A DNA stretch of 64,000 nt, from NCBI GenBank assembly GCA_004010935.1, contig CP026511.1:4340001-4404000 (forward strand), read 5' to 3'. The notes beneath the pieces are model-generated. The model saw nothing but the letters and a program-made list of their open reading frames with translations, was not told where the DNA came from and did no database searches. Within the stretch, counting starts at the first letter, position 1. The number at the start of each line of letters is the position of its first letter. The position numbers were made by a program, and so were the translations under genes. Shown here piece by piece: positions 8,544 through 16,996 of this stretch. The DNA comes from Pseudomonadaceae bacterium SI-3 (GTDB taxonomy: Bacteria; Pseudomonadota; Gammaproteobacteria; Pseudomonadales; Pseudomonadaceae).

Positions 8544-9371
8544 TTGAGCACTCCCCGTATCGCCTTCATCGGCGGCGGCAACATGGCCGCAAGCCTAATC
8601 GGCGGTCTACGCGCCCAGGGCACTGCCGCCTCCGCGATTTGTGCCAGTGATCCCGGCGCCGATAAACGCAGCGAACTCGAAGCAGCCCATGGCATCGACA
8701 CTTTTGCCGACAACGCCCAGACCATCGCAGGCGCAGACGTAGTCGTACTGGCGGTTAAGCCGCAGGTGATGCAAGCAGTCTGCCGTGATCTGGCCGCAAG
8801 CCTGCAAGCGAATCAGTTGGTTGTTTCGATCGCAGCTGGCATCGATTGCGCCAGTCTGCAGGCGTGGTTAGGCGAACAATCCCCGCGCGCGATCGTGCGC
8901 TGCATGCCTAATACCCCGTCCTTGCTGCGCCAGGGTGTGAGCGGGTTGTTCGCCAACGATCAAGTGACCGACACGCAAAAACAGCAGGCCGAACAACTGC
9001 TTTCAGCGGTTGGGTTGGCGCTTTGGCTGGACAAGGAATCGCTGATTGATGCGGTGACTGCTGTGTCGGGCAGTGGCCCGGCGTATTTCTTCCTGATGAT
9101 CGAAGCCATGACCGCGGCGGGTGAGCGAATGGGCTTGCCACGTGACACCGCGGCACAACTGACCATGCACACCGCTTTGGGCGCCGCGCGAATGGCCTGC
9201 GAAAGCGATGTCGGAGCCGCTGAACTGCGACGCCGCGTCACCTCGCCGAACGGAACCACCGAAGCGGCGATCAAAGCCTTCCAGGCGGGCGGTTTCGAAA
9301 GCCTGGTCGAGCAAGCGATGGCTGCAGCCGCACGACGCTCGGCCGAACTCGCTGAACAATTGGGCAACTAA
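8544..9371 (+). CDS. proC: Pyrroline-5-carboxylate reductase
   Basis: The 275-aa NAD(P)H-dependent enzyme performs the last step of proline synthesis. The N-terminal Rossmann motif is FIGGGNMAASLIGGL (about residues 7-21), and the C-terminal ProC signature runs through PGGTxx-like segments (VTSPNGTTEAAI, near 232-243) after a conserved VSGSGPAYFF. The start is taken as TTG at 8544 because AAGGAA (8531-8536) lies seven bases upstream and the protein then begins MSTPRIAFIGG, like other Pseudomonas ProC. An ATG at 8523 lies inside the end of yggS and has no ribosome binding site. Confidence 0.95.
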   Translation: MSTPRIAFIGGGNMAASLIGGLRAQGTAASAICASDPGADKRSELEAAHGIDTFADNAQTIAGADVVVLAVKPQVMQAVCRDLAASLQANQLVVSIAAGIDCASLQAWLGEQSPRAIVRCMPNTPSLLRQGVSGLFANDQVTDTQKQQAEQLLSAVGLALWLDKESLIDAVTAVSGSGPAYFFLMIEAMTAAGERMGLPRDTAAQLTMHTALGAARMACESDVGAAELRRRVTSPNGTTEAAIKAFQAGGFESLVEQAMAAAARRSAELAEQLGN

Positions 9372-9380
9372 GGAGCCTTC

Positions 9381-9971
9381 ATGTCGCAACTCTCGCAAGC
9401 CCTGATCCTGATCGTTCAAACGCTAGGCAGCCTGTACCTGCTGATCGTCTTGCTACGCTTCATCCTGCAGCTGGTCCGGGCAGACTTTTACAACCCACTG
9501 AGCCAGTTCATCGTCCGCGCCACGCACCCGTTGCTTAAGCCATTGCGCCGCGTAATTCCCAGCATCGGCGGACTCGACCTGTCGTCGTTGGTATTGGCGA
9601 TCATCGTCCAGGTCCTGCTAATGGCCGCTATCCTGATGATCGCGTTCGGCACCATCGGCAATCCGCTGCAGCTACTGGTCTGGGCGATCATTGGCGTGAC
9701 CGGGCTGTTCATCAACATCTTTTTCTATGCGCTGATCATCAGCGTGATCCTGTCTTGGGTCGCACCTGGCAGCCACAACCCCGGCGCCCAATTGATCAGC
9801 CAGATTTGCGAACCGGCGCTCGCACCGTTCCGCCGCCTGCTGCCGAACCTGGGAGGGCTGGATATCTCGCCGATTTTTGCATTTCTGGCAATAAAATTGA
9901 TCGACATGCTGGTCATCAACAACCTGGCGATGATGACGCATATGCCCAACATCCTGCGTTCGCTCATCTAA
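9381..9971 (+). CDS. yggT: YggT family integral membrane protein
   Basis: The 196-aa protein contains two tandem YGGT domains, each with a pair of hydrophobic helices joined by a conserved loop: PLSQFIVRATHPLLKPLRR near residues 36-54 and NPGAQLISQICEPALAPFRR near 133-152. The loop-like P-L-(R)-R-x-(I/L)-P sequence recurs after each. It sits in the inner membrane. In other bacteria the family is linked to osmotic tolerance and membrane or division functions, but its reaction is unknown. It lies 9 bases after proC, preceded by AAGGAG. Confidence 0.9.
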   Translation: MSQLSQALILIVQTLGSLYLLIVLLRFILQLVRADFYNPLSQFIVRATHPLLKPLRRVIPSIGGLDLSSLVLAIIVQVLLMAAILMIAFGTIGNPLQLLVWAIIGVTGLFINIFFYALIISVILSWVAPGSHNPGAQLISQICEPALAPFRRLLPNLGGLDISPIFAFLAIKLIDMLVINNLAMMTHMPNILRSLI

Positions 9972-9978
9972 AACCGAA

Positions 9979-10012
9979 ACCGCCCATAGCCTCGTGTAGC
10001 CTTTTGGGCGGT
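9979..10012 (+). terminator. Possible weak stem-loop after yggT
   Basis: A 7-bp inverted repeat (ACCGCCC at 9979-9985, GGGCGGT at 10006-10012) with a 20-base loop follows the yggT stop. There is no clear U tract, so it is only a candidate 3' end of the yggS-proC-yggT transcript. Confidence 0.3.
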
Positions 10013-10092
10013 GGTTCACAAAAGGCTCGATTGACCCGTACCCGGCGGCAGGGATAATCGCCCCCTACGCCATCAGGAAGCACACCACGCTC

Positions 10093-12054
10093 ATGGAACG
10101 ACTCGACCGGCAGGTGGATGCCTATGTCTCCTGGAAACGCGACCTGATCCGCGAAATCACGCGTTATCGCAGCTGGCTGGCGCACAACCGACTGAACTCC
10201 GATGTGGTTGAAGCCAGACTGGACCGCGCACTCAAACTGTTGCGCACTGACCACATCACCCTTGCGTTTGTCGGCGAGTTTTCCCGCGGCAAGACGGAGC
10301 TGATCAACAGCCTGTTTTTTGCTGGCTACGGCCAACGCATCCTGCCATCGCGGGCCGGTCGCACCACCATGTGCCCGACTGAGCTGTTCTTCGATCCACG
10401 TGCGGAACGTTCCTACATTCGCCTGCTGCCGATCGAGTCCCGCTTGGAAGACACCAGCATCGCGCAGCTCAAACGCACCCCGCACCTTTGGACCAACATT
10501 GCACTGGATCCCGCTAACCCTGACGCCATGGTCGAAGCGTTCGGCCAGGTTGCCTCTACCCGGTCGCTGCCCGTGGAGCAAGCCATTCAGCTGGGCTTCC
10601 ATCCCGACGCACTGGAGGCGTCCGATGCCGACGGGGAAGTGATGGTGCCGGCCTGGCGACACGCCATGGTCAACTTCGATCATCCGCTGCTGCGCCAAGG
10701 CCTGCGCATCCTCGACACGCCCGGCCTCAATGCCCTCGGCAGCGAGCCAGAGCTCACCCTTTCGATGCTGCCTAACGCCCAGGCAGTGATTTTTTTGCTG
10801 TCTGCAGATGCCGGGGTGACGGCAAGCGACATGGGCATCTGGCAACAGCACATTCGCCAACTCGACGACGGTGGACAAAACCGCTTGTTCGCTGTGCTTA
10901 ACAAGATCGATGTCCTGTGGGACGACGTATCCGGTGACGCCTTCGTCAGTGAGGCGATCCAGCGGATGCAGGCCGCTACGGCGCAACAGCTGGGTATTGC
11001 CATCAAGGATGTGCTTCCTCTCTCAGCAAAGCAGGCCCTGCTGGCCAAAATTCGCGGCGACGAGGACCTGCTCAAACGCAGTCAACTGGTTGAGCTGGAG
11101 CACCTGCTCTGTGAGCGCATCCTCGCCCAGAAGGAGCGCCTGCTCGAGCAACAGGTCGTGCGCCAGGTGCTCGCGCTGCTGCAAAACAGCCAGCACATCC
11201 TGACCCAGCGACTGGCCAAGGTGCGCGAGCAATGCGAACTGCTCGACAGCCATCGCCAAGACAGCGGCCAGATGCTCATGGAGCTGACAGCCCGTACCCG
11301 CCATGACCATAACCAGCACCATAAGCGTTTGCTGCAGTTAAAAACCAACCAGCGATTACTGCAACGCCAGGGCGAGCTTCTGCGTTCGACGGTGCGCCCA
11401 GAACGGCTCGAGGAGCACCTTGCCCGACTGCGTCGCAGCCTCACAGGTAGCCTGACCACACTGGGTATCAACCTGAGCATCGTGCATTTCTTCCGCTCCG
11501 TAGAGCAGGATCTCGGTGCGCTTGAGCACGAGGCGGCATTGGCAAACAAGATGGTCTCGGCCATCTACCGGCGCCATAACGACGAAAACCCGCTGCACGG
11601 GGTAGACGCCCCGCTGTTCCGTCTGGCGCGGTACCAGAACGAACTTAAAGGCCTGCAAGGCAAGGCCGACCAGTTTCGCCTGCAGCTCAAGACCCTGCTT
11701 ACCGAGCAGCGCACCTTGACCCGACGTTTCTTCGCCACCCTTGTACAAGAGGTGGTCACCATGCATCAACGGTTGCGCCAGGAAGCCGAGCATTGGGCCA
11801 ACGAAGCGCTGCTTCCACTGATGCAGCATTCGTTGGAACACAAGCAGCAGCTGGAAGCGCATATGCTGCGCCTCAAGAGCTTGGCGCAGGACAGTCAGCA
11901 AAGCAGCCAGCGCGGCCGCCTGCTGACACGTTACAGCCTGGAGCTGGAACAACAACTGGCCCAGGCCGGCGAAATGCTGCGACTGCTGCGAAAACCCGCG
12001 CCGATCCGCCGCCAGGGCAAAGTCGTCAGTCTCACCAGCGCCAGCATCGGCTGA
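10093..12054 (+). CDS. Bacterial dynamin-like GTPase
   Basis: The 653-aa protein has a complete dynamin-type GTPase domain: G1 GEFSRGKT (residues 61-68), a switch threonine in GRTTMCPTELFF, G3 DTPG (208-211) and G4 NKID (270-273). It is followed by about 300 residues of predominantly helical, coiled-coil-prone stalk (for example HRQDSGQMLMELTARTRHD and LEQQLAQAGEMLRLLRK). No transmembrane segment is obvious, so membrane association would be peripheral. Bacterial relatives take part in membrane remodelling or stress protection; the exact role here is unknown. An AGGA lies about 13 bases before the ATG, a long spacing. It stands alone between yggT and metX. Confidence 0.85.
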   Translation: MERLDRQVDAYVSWKRDLIREITRYRSWLAHNRLNSDVVEARLDRALKLLRTDHITLAFVGEFSRGKTELINSLFFAGYGQRILPSRAGRTTMCPTELFFDPRAERSYIRLLPIESRLEDTSIAQLKRTPHLWTNIALDPANPDAMVEAFGQVASTRSLPVEQAIQLGFHPDALEASDADGEVMVPAWRHAMVNFDHPLLRQGLRILDTPGLNALGSEPELTLSMLPNAQAVIFLLSADAGVTASDMGIWQQHIRQLDDGGQNRLFAVLNKIDVLWDDVSGDAFVSEAIQRMQAATAQQLGIAIKDVLPLSAKQALLAKIRGDEDLLKRSQLVELEHLLCERILAQKERLLEQQVVRQVLALLQNSQHILTQRLAKVREQCELLDSHRQDSGQMLMELTARTRHDHNQHHKRLLQLKTNQRLLQRQGELLRSTVRPERLEEHLARLRRSLTGSLTTLGINLSIVHFFRSVEQDLGALEHEAALANKMVSAIYRRHNDENPLHGVDAPLFRLARYQNELKGLQGKADQFRLQLKTLLTEQRTLTRRFFATLVQEVVTMHQRLRQEAEHWANEALLPLMQHSLEHKQQLEAHMLRLKSLAQDSQQSSQRGRLLTRYSLELEQQLAQAGEMLRLLRKPAPIRRQGKVVSLTSASIG

Positions 12055-12135
12055 CACAGACGTTGCGATTGAGGATGAATTGAGGCGCGCTAACCTTTAG
12101 ACTTTGCCGCCTTCTTCCAGTACGAGCCAGGGTCA

Positions 12136-13275
12136 ATGCCCACAGCTATTCCAGCCGATTCCGTTGGTCTGGTGAGTCCGAAGGTCGCGCATTTCGCCGA
12201 GCCGATGGCACTCGCCTGCGGCCGCACGCTGAACGCTTACCAGCTGATCTACGAAACCTACGGCGAGCTCAACGCCTCGTGCAGCAATGCCGTGCTCATC
12301 TGCCACGCACTTTCAGGCCATCATCATGCGGCCGGCTTCCATGACGCCGAAGACCGCAAGCCCGGCTGGTGGGATAGCTGCATCGGCCCGGGCAAAGCCA
12401 TCGATACGAACCGCTTCTTTGTGGTCAGCCTGAACAATCTCGGCGGCTGCAATGGCTCGACCGGCCCCAGCAGCACCAATCCAGCAACGGGCAAGCCTTA
12501 TGGCGCGGATTTCCCGGTCGTCACCGTGGAAGACTGGGTCAACAGCCAGGCACGCCTGGCCGACATGCTGGGCATCAAGCAGTGGGCCGCAGTGGTGGGC
12601 GGCAGCCTCGGTGGCATGCAGGCCATGCAGTGGACCATGAGTTACCCGGAGCGCGTCCGCCATTGTGTGGCGATCGCCTCGGCACCCAAGCTGTCAGCCC
12701 AGAACATTGCGTTCAACGAGGTAGCGCGCCAGGCCATTTTGTCGGACCCGGAGTTTCACGGCGGGCATTTTCAAGAGAAGGGTGTAATCCCCAAGCGGGG
12801 CCTGATGCTAGCGCGGATGGTCGGGCACATCACCTACCTGTCCGACGACGCCATGGGCACCAAATTCGGCCGTGGGCTCAAGAGCGAAAAACTGAATTAC
12901 GATTTCAACAGCGTCGAATTCCAAGTCGAAAGCTACCTTCGCTACCAGGGCGAAGAGTTCTCCGGCCGCTTCGATGCCAATACCTACCTGCTGATGACCA
13001 AGGCGCTGGATTACTTCGACCCGGCGGCGACGCACGACGATGATCTGGCCAAGGCACTGTCCACGGCGAAAGCGGACTTCTGCGTTATATCGTTCACAAC
13101 CGACTGGCGCTTCTCCCCGGAGCGCTCGCACGAAATCGTCGACGCGCTGATGGCAGCGCGCAAGAACGTTTGTTATCTGGAGATCGACGCCCCTCAAGGC
13201 CACGACGCCTTCCTGATTCCGATCCCTCGATATCTACAGGCCTTTCGCGGTTACATGAACCGCATCGCCGTATAA
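12136..13275 (+). CDS. metX: Homoserine O-acyltransferase MetX (probably O-succinyltransferase)
   Basis: The 379-aa alpha/beta-hydrolase-fold enzyme acylates homoserine in methionine synthesis. The nucleophile elbow [12 protein letters not shown] is near residue 155. The catalytic Asp lies in [13 protein letters not shown], and the His in PQGHDAFL near 355. MetX proteins of Pseudomonas are known to use succinyl-CoA rather than acetyl-CoA; that is family knowledge and cannot be proved from this sequence. metW follows after 9 bases, the conserved metXW pair. The 81 bases upstream carry no recognisable S-adenosylmethionine riboswitch. Confidence 0.95.
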   Translation: MPTAIPADSVGLVSPKVAHFAEPMALACGRTLNAYQLIYETYGELNASCSNAVLICHALSGHHHAAGFHDAEDRKPGWWDSCIGPGKAIDTNRFFVVSLNNLGGCNGSTGPSSTNPATGKPYGADFPVVTVEDWVNSQARLADMLGIKQWAAVVGGSLGGMQAMQWTMSYPERVRHCVAIASAPKLSAQNIAFNEVARQAILSDPEFHGGHFQEKGVIPKRGLMLARMVGHITYLSDDAMGTKFGRGLKSEKLNYDFNSVEFQVESYLRYQGEEFSGRFDANTYLLMTKALDYFDPAATHDDDLAKALSTAKADFCVISFTTDWRFSPERSHEIVDALMAARKNVCYLEIDAPQGHDAFLIPIPRYLQAFRGYMNRIAV

Positions 13276-13284
13276 GGAACCTAT

Positions 13285-13884
13285 ATGCGCGCCGACCTGG
13301 AAATCATCCAAGACTGGATACCGGCGGGAAGCCGCGTGCTCGACCTGGGCTGCGGTAACGGTGACTTGCTGGCCTGGCTGCGGGACAACAAACAGGTGAG
13401 CGGCTATGGTCTGGAAATCGATCCAGACAACATTGCCGCCTGCGTCGAAAAAGGCGTCAACGTCATCGAGCAGGACCTCGACAAGGGCCTCGGCAACTTC
13501 GCCAGTGACAGTTTCGACATGGTGGTTATGACCCAGGCACTGCAAGCGGTCCACTACCCGGACAAGCTGCTCAAGGAGATGCTGCGGGTCGGACGCGAGT
13601 GCATCATCACCTTTCCCAATTTCGGTCACTGGCGCTGCCGTTGGTACCTGGCCAGCAAAGGCCGCATGCCGGTGTCGGATTTTCTGCCCTACACCTGGTA
13701 CAACACGCCGAACATTCACTTCTGCACATTCGAGGATTTCGAGCGGTTGTCCCACGAACTTGGCGCCCGAGTGCTCGAGCGCCTAGCCGTGGACCGCCAT
13801 CACAAGCACGGTGTGGCGAGCCGCTTGTGGCCTAATCTGATTGGTGAAATTGGTATCTATCGTGTCACCGGAGCCGTCCGCTGA
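13285..13884 (+). CDS. metW: MetW, methionine biosynthesis methyltransferase-like protein
   Basis: The 199-aa class I methyltransferase-fold protein has motif I VLDLGCGNGDLL (about residues 17-28) and the MetW-specific ITFPNFGHWRCRWYL (about 109-123). MetW works with MetX in homoserine acylation in several proteobacteria, and its own methyltransferase activity is unproven. AAGGAA lies seven bases before the ATG, and spacing to metX is 9 bases, so the two are co-transcribed. Confidence 0.94.
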   Translation: MRADLEIIQDWIPAGSRVLDLGCGNGDLLAWLRDNKQVSGYGLEIDPDNIAACVEKGVNVIEQDLDKGLGNFASDSFDMVVMTQALQAVHYPDKLLKEMLRVGRECIITFPNFGHWRCRWYLASKGRMPVSDFLPYTWYNTPNIHFCTFEDFERLSHELGARVLERLAVDRHHKHGVASRLWPNLIGEIGIYRVTGAVR

Positions 13885-13907
13885 CCGCTCATTGCTGGAG
13901 GTAATCC

Positions 13908-14330
13908 ATGAGATCTCGTTTGATATGCCTGCTCGCCCTGCTCTTTGCGCTGCCCGCCGTGGCTGAGCGCAAACACAGTGTCGGCGAATATGATGTGCAC
14001 TACATCGCGTTCAATTCCGGCTTTCTGCAGCCTGACATCGCTGCCGCAGCTGGCCTCGTGCGCAGCAAGACTCAAGGCGTGGTCAACCTATCGGTGCTCA
14101 AGTCCGGCAAACCGACCGCAGCGCAGGTCAGCGGTACGGTGAAGAACCTGCTTGGGCAGGATTACTCACTGAGTTTCAAGCAATTGAAAGAAGGCGAGCA
14201 GGCCATCTACTACCTGGCTCAGTTCCCCTTCGACTCGCAAGAAACCCTGCGCTTTAACCTGAACGTGCAGCCTGCCGGCGCCCCGGCGATCAATTTCGAC
14301 TTCAGCCAAGAATTCTTCCCGGACGAATGA
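13908..14330 (+). CDS. DUF4426 periplasmic protein
   Basis: The 140-aa protein has an N-terminal signal peptide ([16 protein letters not shown], cleavage about residue 19) followed by a small beta-rich domain, with [18 protein letters not shown] near residues 26-43 characteristic of DUF4426. Its function is unknown. GGAGG lies seven bases upstream of the ATG. The stop overlaps the rdgB start (ATGATG), placing it in the metX-to-DUF3392 gene string. Confidence 0.88.
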   Translation: MRSRLICLLALLFALPAVAERKHSVGEYDVHYIAFNSGFLQPDIAAAAGLVRSKTQGVVNLSVLKSGKPTAAQVSGTVKNLLGQDYSLSFKQLKEGEQAIYYLAQFPFDSQETLRFNLNVQPAGAPAINFDFSQEFFPDE

Positions 14331-14923
14331 TGCTCTTCAAAGAACTGGTGCTGGCCAGCCACAACGCCGGCAAGCTAAAGGAACTGCAGGCCATGCTGGG
14401 CGACGCCGTACGCGTGCGTTCGATTGGTGAATTCAGCGACATCGAACCGGAGGAAACCGGGCTTTCCTTTGTCGAGAACGCCATCCTCAAGGCACGCAAT
14501 GCAGCGCGTATATCCGGCTTGCCTGCGCTGGCCGACGACTCGGGGCTGGCGGTTGATCACCTGGGTGGTGCGCCGGGCATCTACTCGGCGCGCTACGCAG
14601 GCGGCCAGGGCGACGCGGCGAACAATGCCAAACTGCTCGACGCCCTGAAGGACGTGCCGGACGCCGAGCGTGGCGCTCAGTTCGTCTGCGCGCTGGCATT
14701 ACTGCGGCATGCCGACGATCCGCTGCCGATTCTCTGCGAAGGACTGTGGCAGGGCCGCATTCTGCACAGCGCTCAGGGGGAGCATGGCTTCGGTTACGAC
14801 CCCCTGTTCTGGGTGCCGGAACGTGACTGCTCAAGCGCTGAGCTGGCACCGGAGGACAAGAACCAGCTCAGCCACCGCGCCCGCGCCATGGCCTTGCTCA
14901 AGCAGCGCCTGGGGATCGCATGA
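14327..14923 (+). CDS. rdgB: XTP/dITP diphosphatase (HAM1/RdgB)
   Basis: The 198-aa house-cleaning pyrophosphatase removes deaminated purine nucleotides (XTP, dITP) before they enter DNA. The signature [18 protein letters not shown] spans about residues 7-24. The conserved [14 protein letters not shown] and [22 protein letters not shown] follow, and GFGYDPLFW lies near 152. Two adjacent ATGs (14327 and 14330) overlap the previous stop, and either could be used. The end overlaps hemW by four bases (ATGA). Confidence 0.95.
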   Translation: MMLFKELVLASHNAGKLKELQAMLGDAVRVRSIGEFSDIEPEETGLSFVENAILKARNAARISGLPALADDSGLAVDHLGGAPGIYSARYAGGQGDAANNAKLLDALKDVPDAERGAQFVCALALLRHADDPLPILCEGLWQGRILHSAQGEHGFGYDPLFWVPERDCSSAELAPEDKNQLSHRARAMALLKQRLGIA

Positions 14924-16107
14924 CCGCTGCTTCCAACGGCGGCGCTCCCGAGCCGCCTGCGGTATCGCGCCTGGAACTGCCGCCACTGGCGGCCTACGTT
15001 CATATTCCTTGGTGCGTGCGCAAATGCCCGTACTGCGACTTCAACTCCCATGCTGCCGGCGCCTCGCTACCCGAAGACGCTTATGTGCAGGCGCTGCTGG
15101 CGGACCTAGATGCCGATCGGGAGCAGATACAAAGCCGCAAGCTGACGTCGATCTTTTTCGGTGGCGGCACGCCGAGCCTGTTCTCCGCCAATGCGCTGGA
15201 ACGAATCCTCGAAGGCATGCGGCAGCGGGTCGGGTTCGCCGATGACATCGAGATCACCCTGGAAGCCAACCCTGGCACGTTCGAACAGGCGAAATTCCGC
15301 GACTACCGCAGCCTCGGCATCAACCGTTTGTCGATTGGCGTGCAAAGCTTCCAGCCCGCCAAGCTGAAGGCTCTTGGCCGCATTCACGATGGTGACGAAG
15401 CGATCCGGGCCGCCGATATGGCGCGCGCGGCGGGCTTCGATAATTTCAACCTCGACCTGATGCATGGTCTGCCTGAGCAGAGCCTGGAAGACGCGCTGAG
15501 TGATCTGCGCATCGCCATTGCCCAGCAACCGACGCACCTATCTTGGTATCAGCTCACGGTCGAGCCGAACACCGAGTTCTGGAGCAAACCACCCCAGCTG
15601 CCGGAAGACGAGACCCTGTGGGACATACAGGAAGCCGGACAGGCGTTACTCGCCGCGCACGGCTATGGCCAGTACGAAACCTCGGCTTATGCTCAACCCG
15701 GCAGGCAGGCGCGGCACAACCTCAATTACTGGACCTTCGGCGACTTCCTTGGACTGGGCGCGGGCGCCCATGGCAAGTGGACCGCACCGAATGGCGAGAT
15801 CCGCCGGCACTGGAAGACCCGCCTGCCGAAAGACTACCTCGACCCGGCGAAACGCTTCCGCGCGGGCCACAAGCAACTCGCGCTGGACGAATTGCCCTTC
15901 GAATTCCTAATGAACGTGCTGCGCCTCACCGACGGCGTCCCATCATTGTTGTTCACTCAGCGCACCGGTCTCTCGTTGGACTTGCTGGCCGACGGACGAC
16001 GGGACGCGGAAGCACGCGGTTTGCTTGAACCCGACCCGCAGCGTCTGGTTGCGACCCACAAAGGCCAGCTTTTTCTCAATGACCTGCTGCAACTCTTCCT
16101 GCCTTAA
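14920..16107 (+). CDS. hemW: HemW radical-SAM heme chaperone
   Basis: The 395-aa protein has the radical-SAM motif [13 protein letters not shown] (C-x3-C-x2-C-x-F near residues 31-43). It also has the HemW blocks [11 protein letters not shown] and [13 protein letters not shown] and a C-terminal HemW domain. The family was formerly annotated as oxygen-independent coproporphyrinogen III oxidase, but HemW proteins are heme-binding chaperones; the x-F residue after the third cysteine fits HemW better than HemN. Translation is coupled to rdgB through ATGA. Confidence 0.93.
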   Translation: MTAASNGGAPEPPAVSRLELPPLAAYVHIPWCVRKCPYCDFNSHAAGASLPEDAYVQALLADLDADREQIQSRKLTSIFFGGGTPSLFSANALERILEGMRQRVGFADDIEITLEANPGTFEQAKFRDYRSLGINRLSIGVQSFQPAKLKALGRIHDGDEAIRAADMARAAGFDNFNLDLMHGLPEQSLEDALSDLRIAIAQQPTHLSWYQLTVEPNTEFWSKPPQLPEDETLWDIQEAGQALLAAHGYGQYETSAYAQPGRQARHNLNYWTFGDFLGLGAGAHGKWTAPNGEIRRHWKTRLPKDYLDPAKRFRAGHKQLALDELPFEFLMNVLRLTDGVPSLLFTQRTGLSLDLLADGRRDAEARGLLEPDPQRLVATHKGQLFLNDLLQLFLP

Positions 16108-16116
16108 GGACCCTGC

Positions 16117-16440
16117 ATGGATCTCGTATTCGACCTCATCGCCACCCTGTCGCGCTGGAGCCGCCACCACCTGTTCGATATTTCTCTGGCGATCATGGCG
16201 ACCCTGTTTGTCCTGTTCGGCCCGGCATTGAACGCCTGGGTGCAGAAGAACATCGGCGGGCTCAATTTCGTCCTTCGCACCCTGGCGTTCGTGGTCTTCT
16301 GTGCGTTGGTCTACGGCCTTGGCATCATCTATCTCAGCCCCTGGCTGGCCAAGGGGTTGGCGCAATTCAACAACTACACCCTGGCGCCGGTACTTCTGCT
16401 CGTGCTGTTCATCATCGGCGTGGTCGCTGACCGAAACTGA
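16117..16440 (+). CDS. DUF3392 inner membrane protein
   Basis: The 107-aa protein has three hydrophobic segments (about residues 20-37, 47-68 and 85-102) and the family's conserved FGPALNAWVQKNIGGLNFVLR stretch between the first two. It matches DUF3392, whose function is unknown. AAGGA lies before the ATG, and it is nine bases after hemW, so it is probably the last gene of this operon. It is convergent with the next gene. Confidence 0.88.
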   Translation: MDLVFDLIATLSRWSRHHLFDISLAIMATLFVLFGPALNAWVQKNIGGLNFVLRTLAFVVFCALVYGLGIIYLSPWLAKGLAQFNNYTLAPVLLLVLFIIGVVADRN

Positions 16441-16446
16441 ACTGAA

Positions 16447-16809
16447 CTAGTCTTCTCGCAAAAAACGGTCGAGATCCACAGGCTCGCCGGGCATTCCGTG
16501 CAGCTGGTCGCGCAGATCCTCGAACATTGGATCGTAATCCGCGTGAAATGCGAACAGCACATCCGTGTGCAGGTGCAAACCGCGCTTGCGCAGGCATTGA
16601 CGGATGCGCTGCAGGAAATTGAAAGCCACGTCGCGGTGCATTTCAAACCGTTCGTCAATCGGCGTCTGATCGACCTCCCCATGAAGGTGGAACGAGGCCC
16701 ATTCTGGCTTTTGCGGCGCCCCTTCGACGTGGTATTCGAGTATCAAGTGATACCCGGGAAAGCCGTCGGATGGCAATCGGCTGACTTCCACATGACCTGG
16801 TCTGAACAC
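16447..16809 (-). CDS. Conserved hypothetical protein, 120 aa
   Basis: No domain is recognised. The protein is acidic and histidine-rich (FHLHGEVDQ, HLHTDVLFAFHADYD), without signal peptide or membrane segment, so it should be cytoplasmic. The start is GTG at 16809 because a good GGAGAAGG lies just upstream on the minus strand. From memory, a similar short gene occupies the same place in P. aeruginosa next to the DUF3392 gene, which supports it as a real gene. It is convergent with DUF3392 and divergent from arcD. Confidence 0.7.
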   Translation of the reverse strand: MFRPGHVEVSRLPSDGFPGYHLILEYHVEGAPQKPEWASFHLHGEVDQTPIDERFEMHRDVAFNFLQRIRQCLRKRGLHLHTDVLFAFHADYDPMFEDLRDQLHGMPGEPVDLDRFLRED

Positions 16810-16920
16810 GGACCTTCTCCTCAGTGAATCTGGCGTTGCCTGCCAGGCGCTCTACCTGCCGTGACCGCCACGGCACGCTAACAGCTCGATGCCATGCTGA
16901 CACTCTCGTTCTGACGTTTG

Positions 16921-16934
16921 TTGACGCCCGTCAT
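16921..16934 (+). promoter_or_regulatory. Candidate Anr/FNR box of the arc operon
   Basis: TTGACGCCCGTCAT has the FNR-family layout TTGA(C/T)-N4-(A/G)TCA(A/T). Its centre is about 69 bases before the arcD start, compatible with a class II site at about -41.5 of a transcript beginning near 16969. The arc operon of Pseudomonas is known to be induced by Anr on oxygen limitation. The match is imperfect and no convincing -10 hexamer was found. Confidence 0.4.
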
Positions 16935-16996
16935 TACCCTGTCGCACGCCTGGGCGCCCAATGTCTCCAGTGCTGATCCTAAAAGGAAACAGGAAC

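Noticed and set aside
9964..10986. 340-codon minus-strand frame opposite the dynamin gene
   Set aside because: It mirrors codon positions of the conserved GTPase domain and shows no domain of its own.
16918..16996. Start of the longer arcD-region frame at 16918
   Set aside because: That frame encodes the antiporter only after 18148; its first part is out of frame with the conserved N-terminus, which begins at the ATG at 16997.
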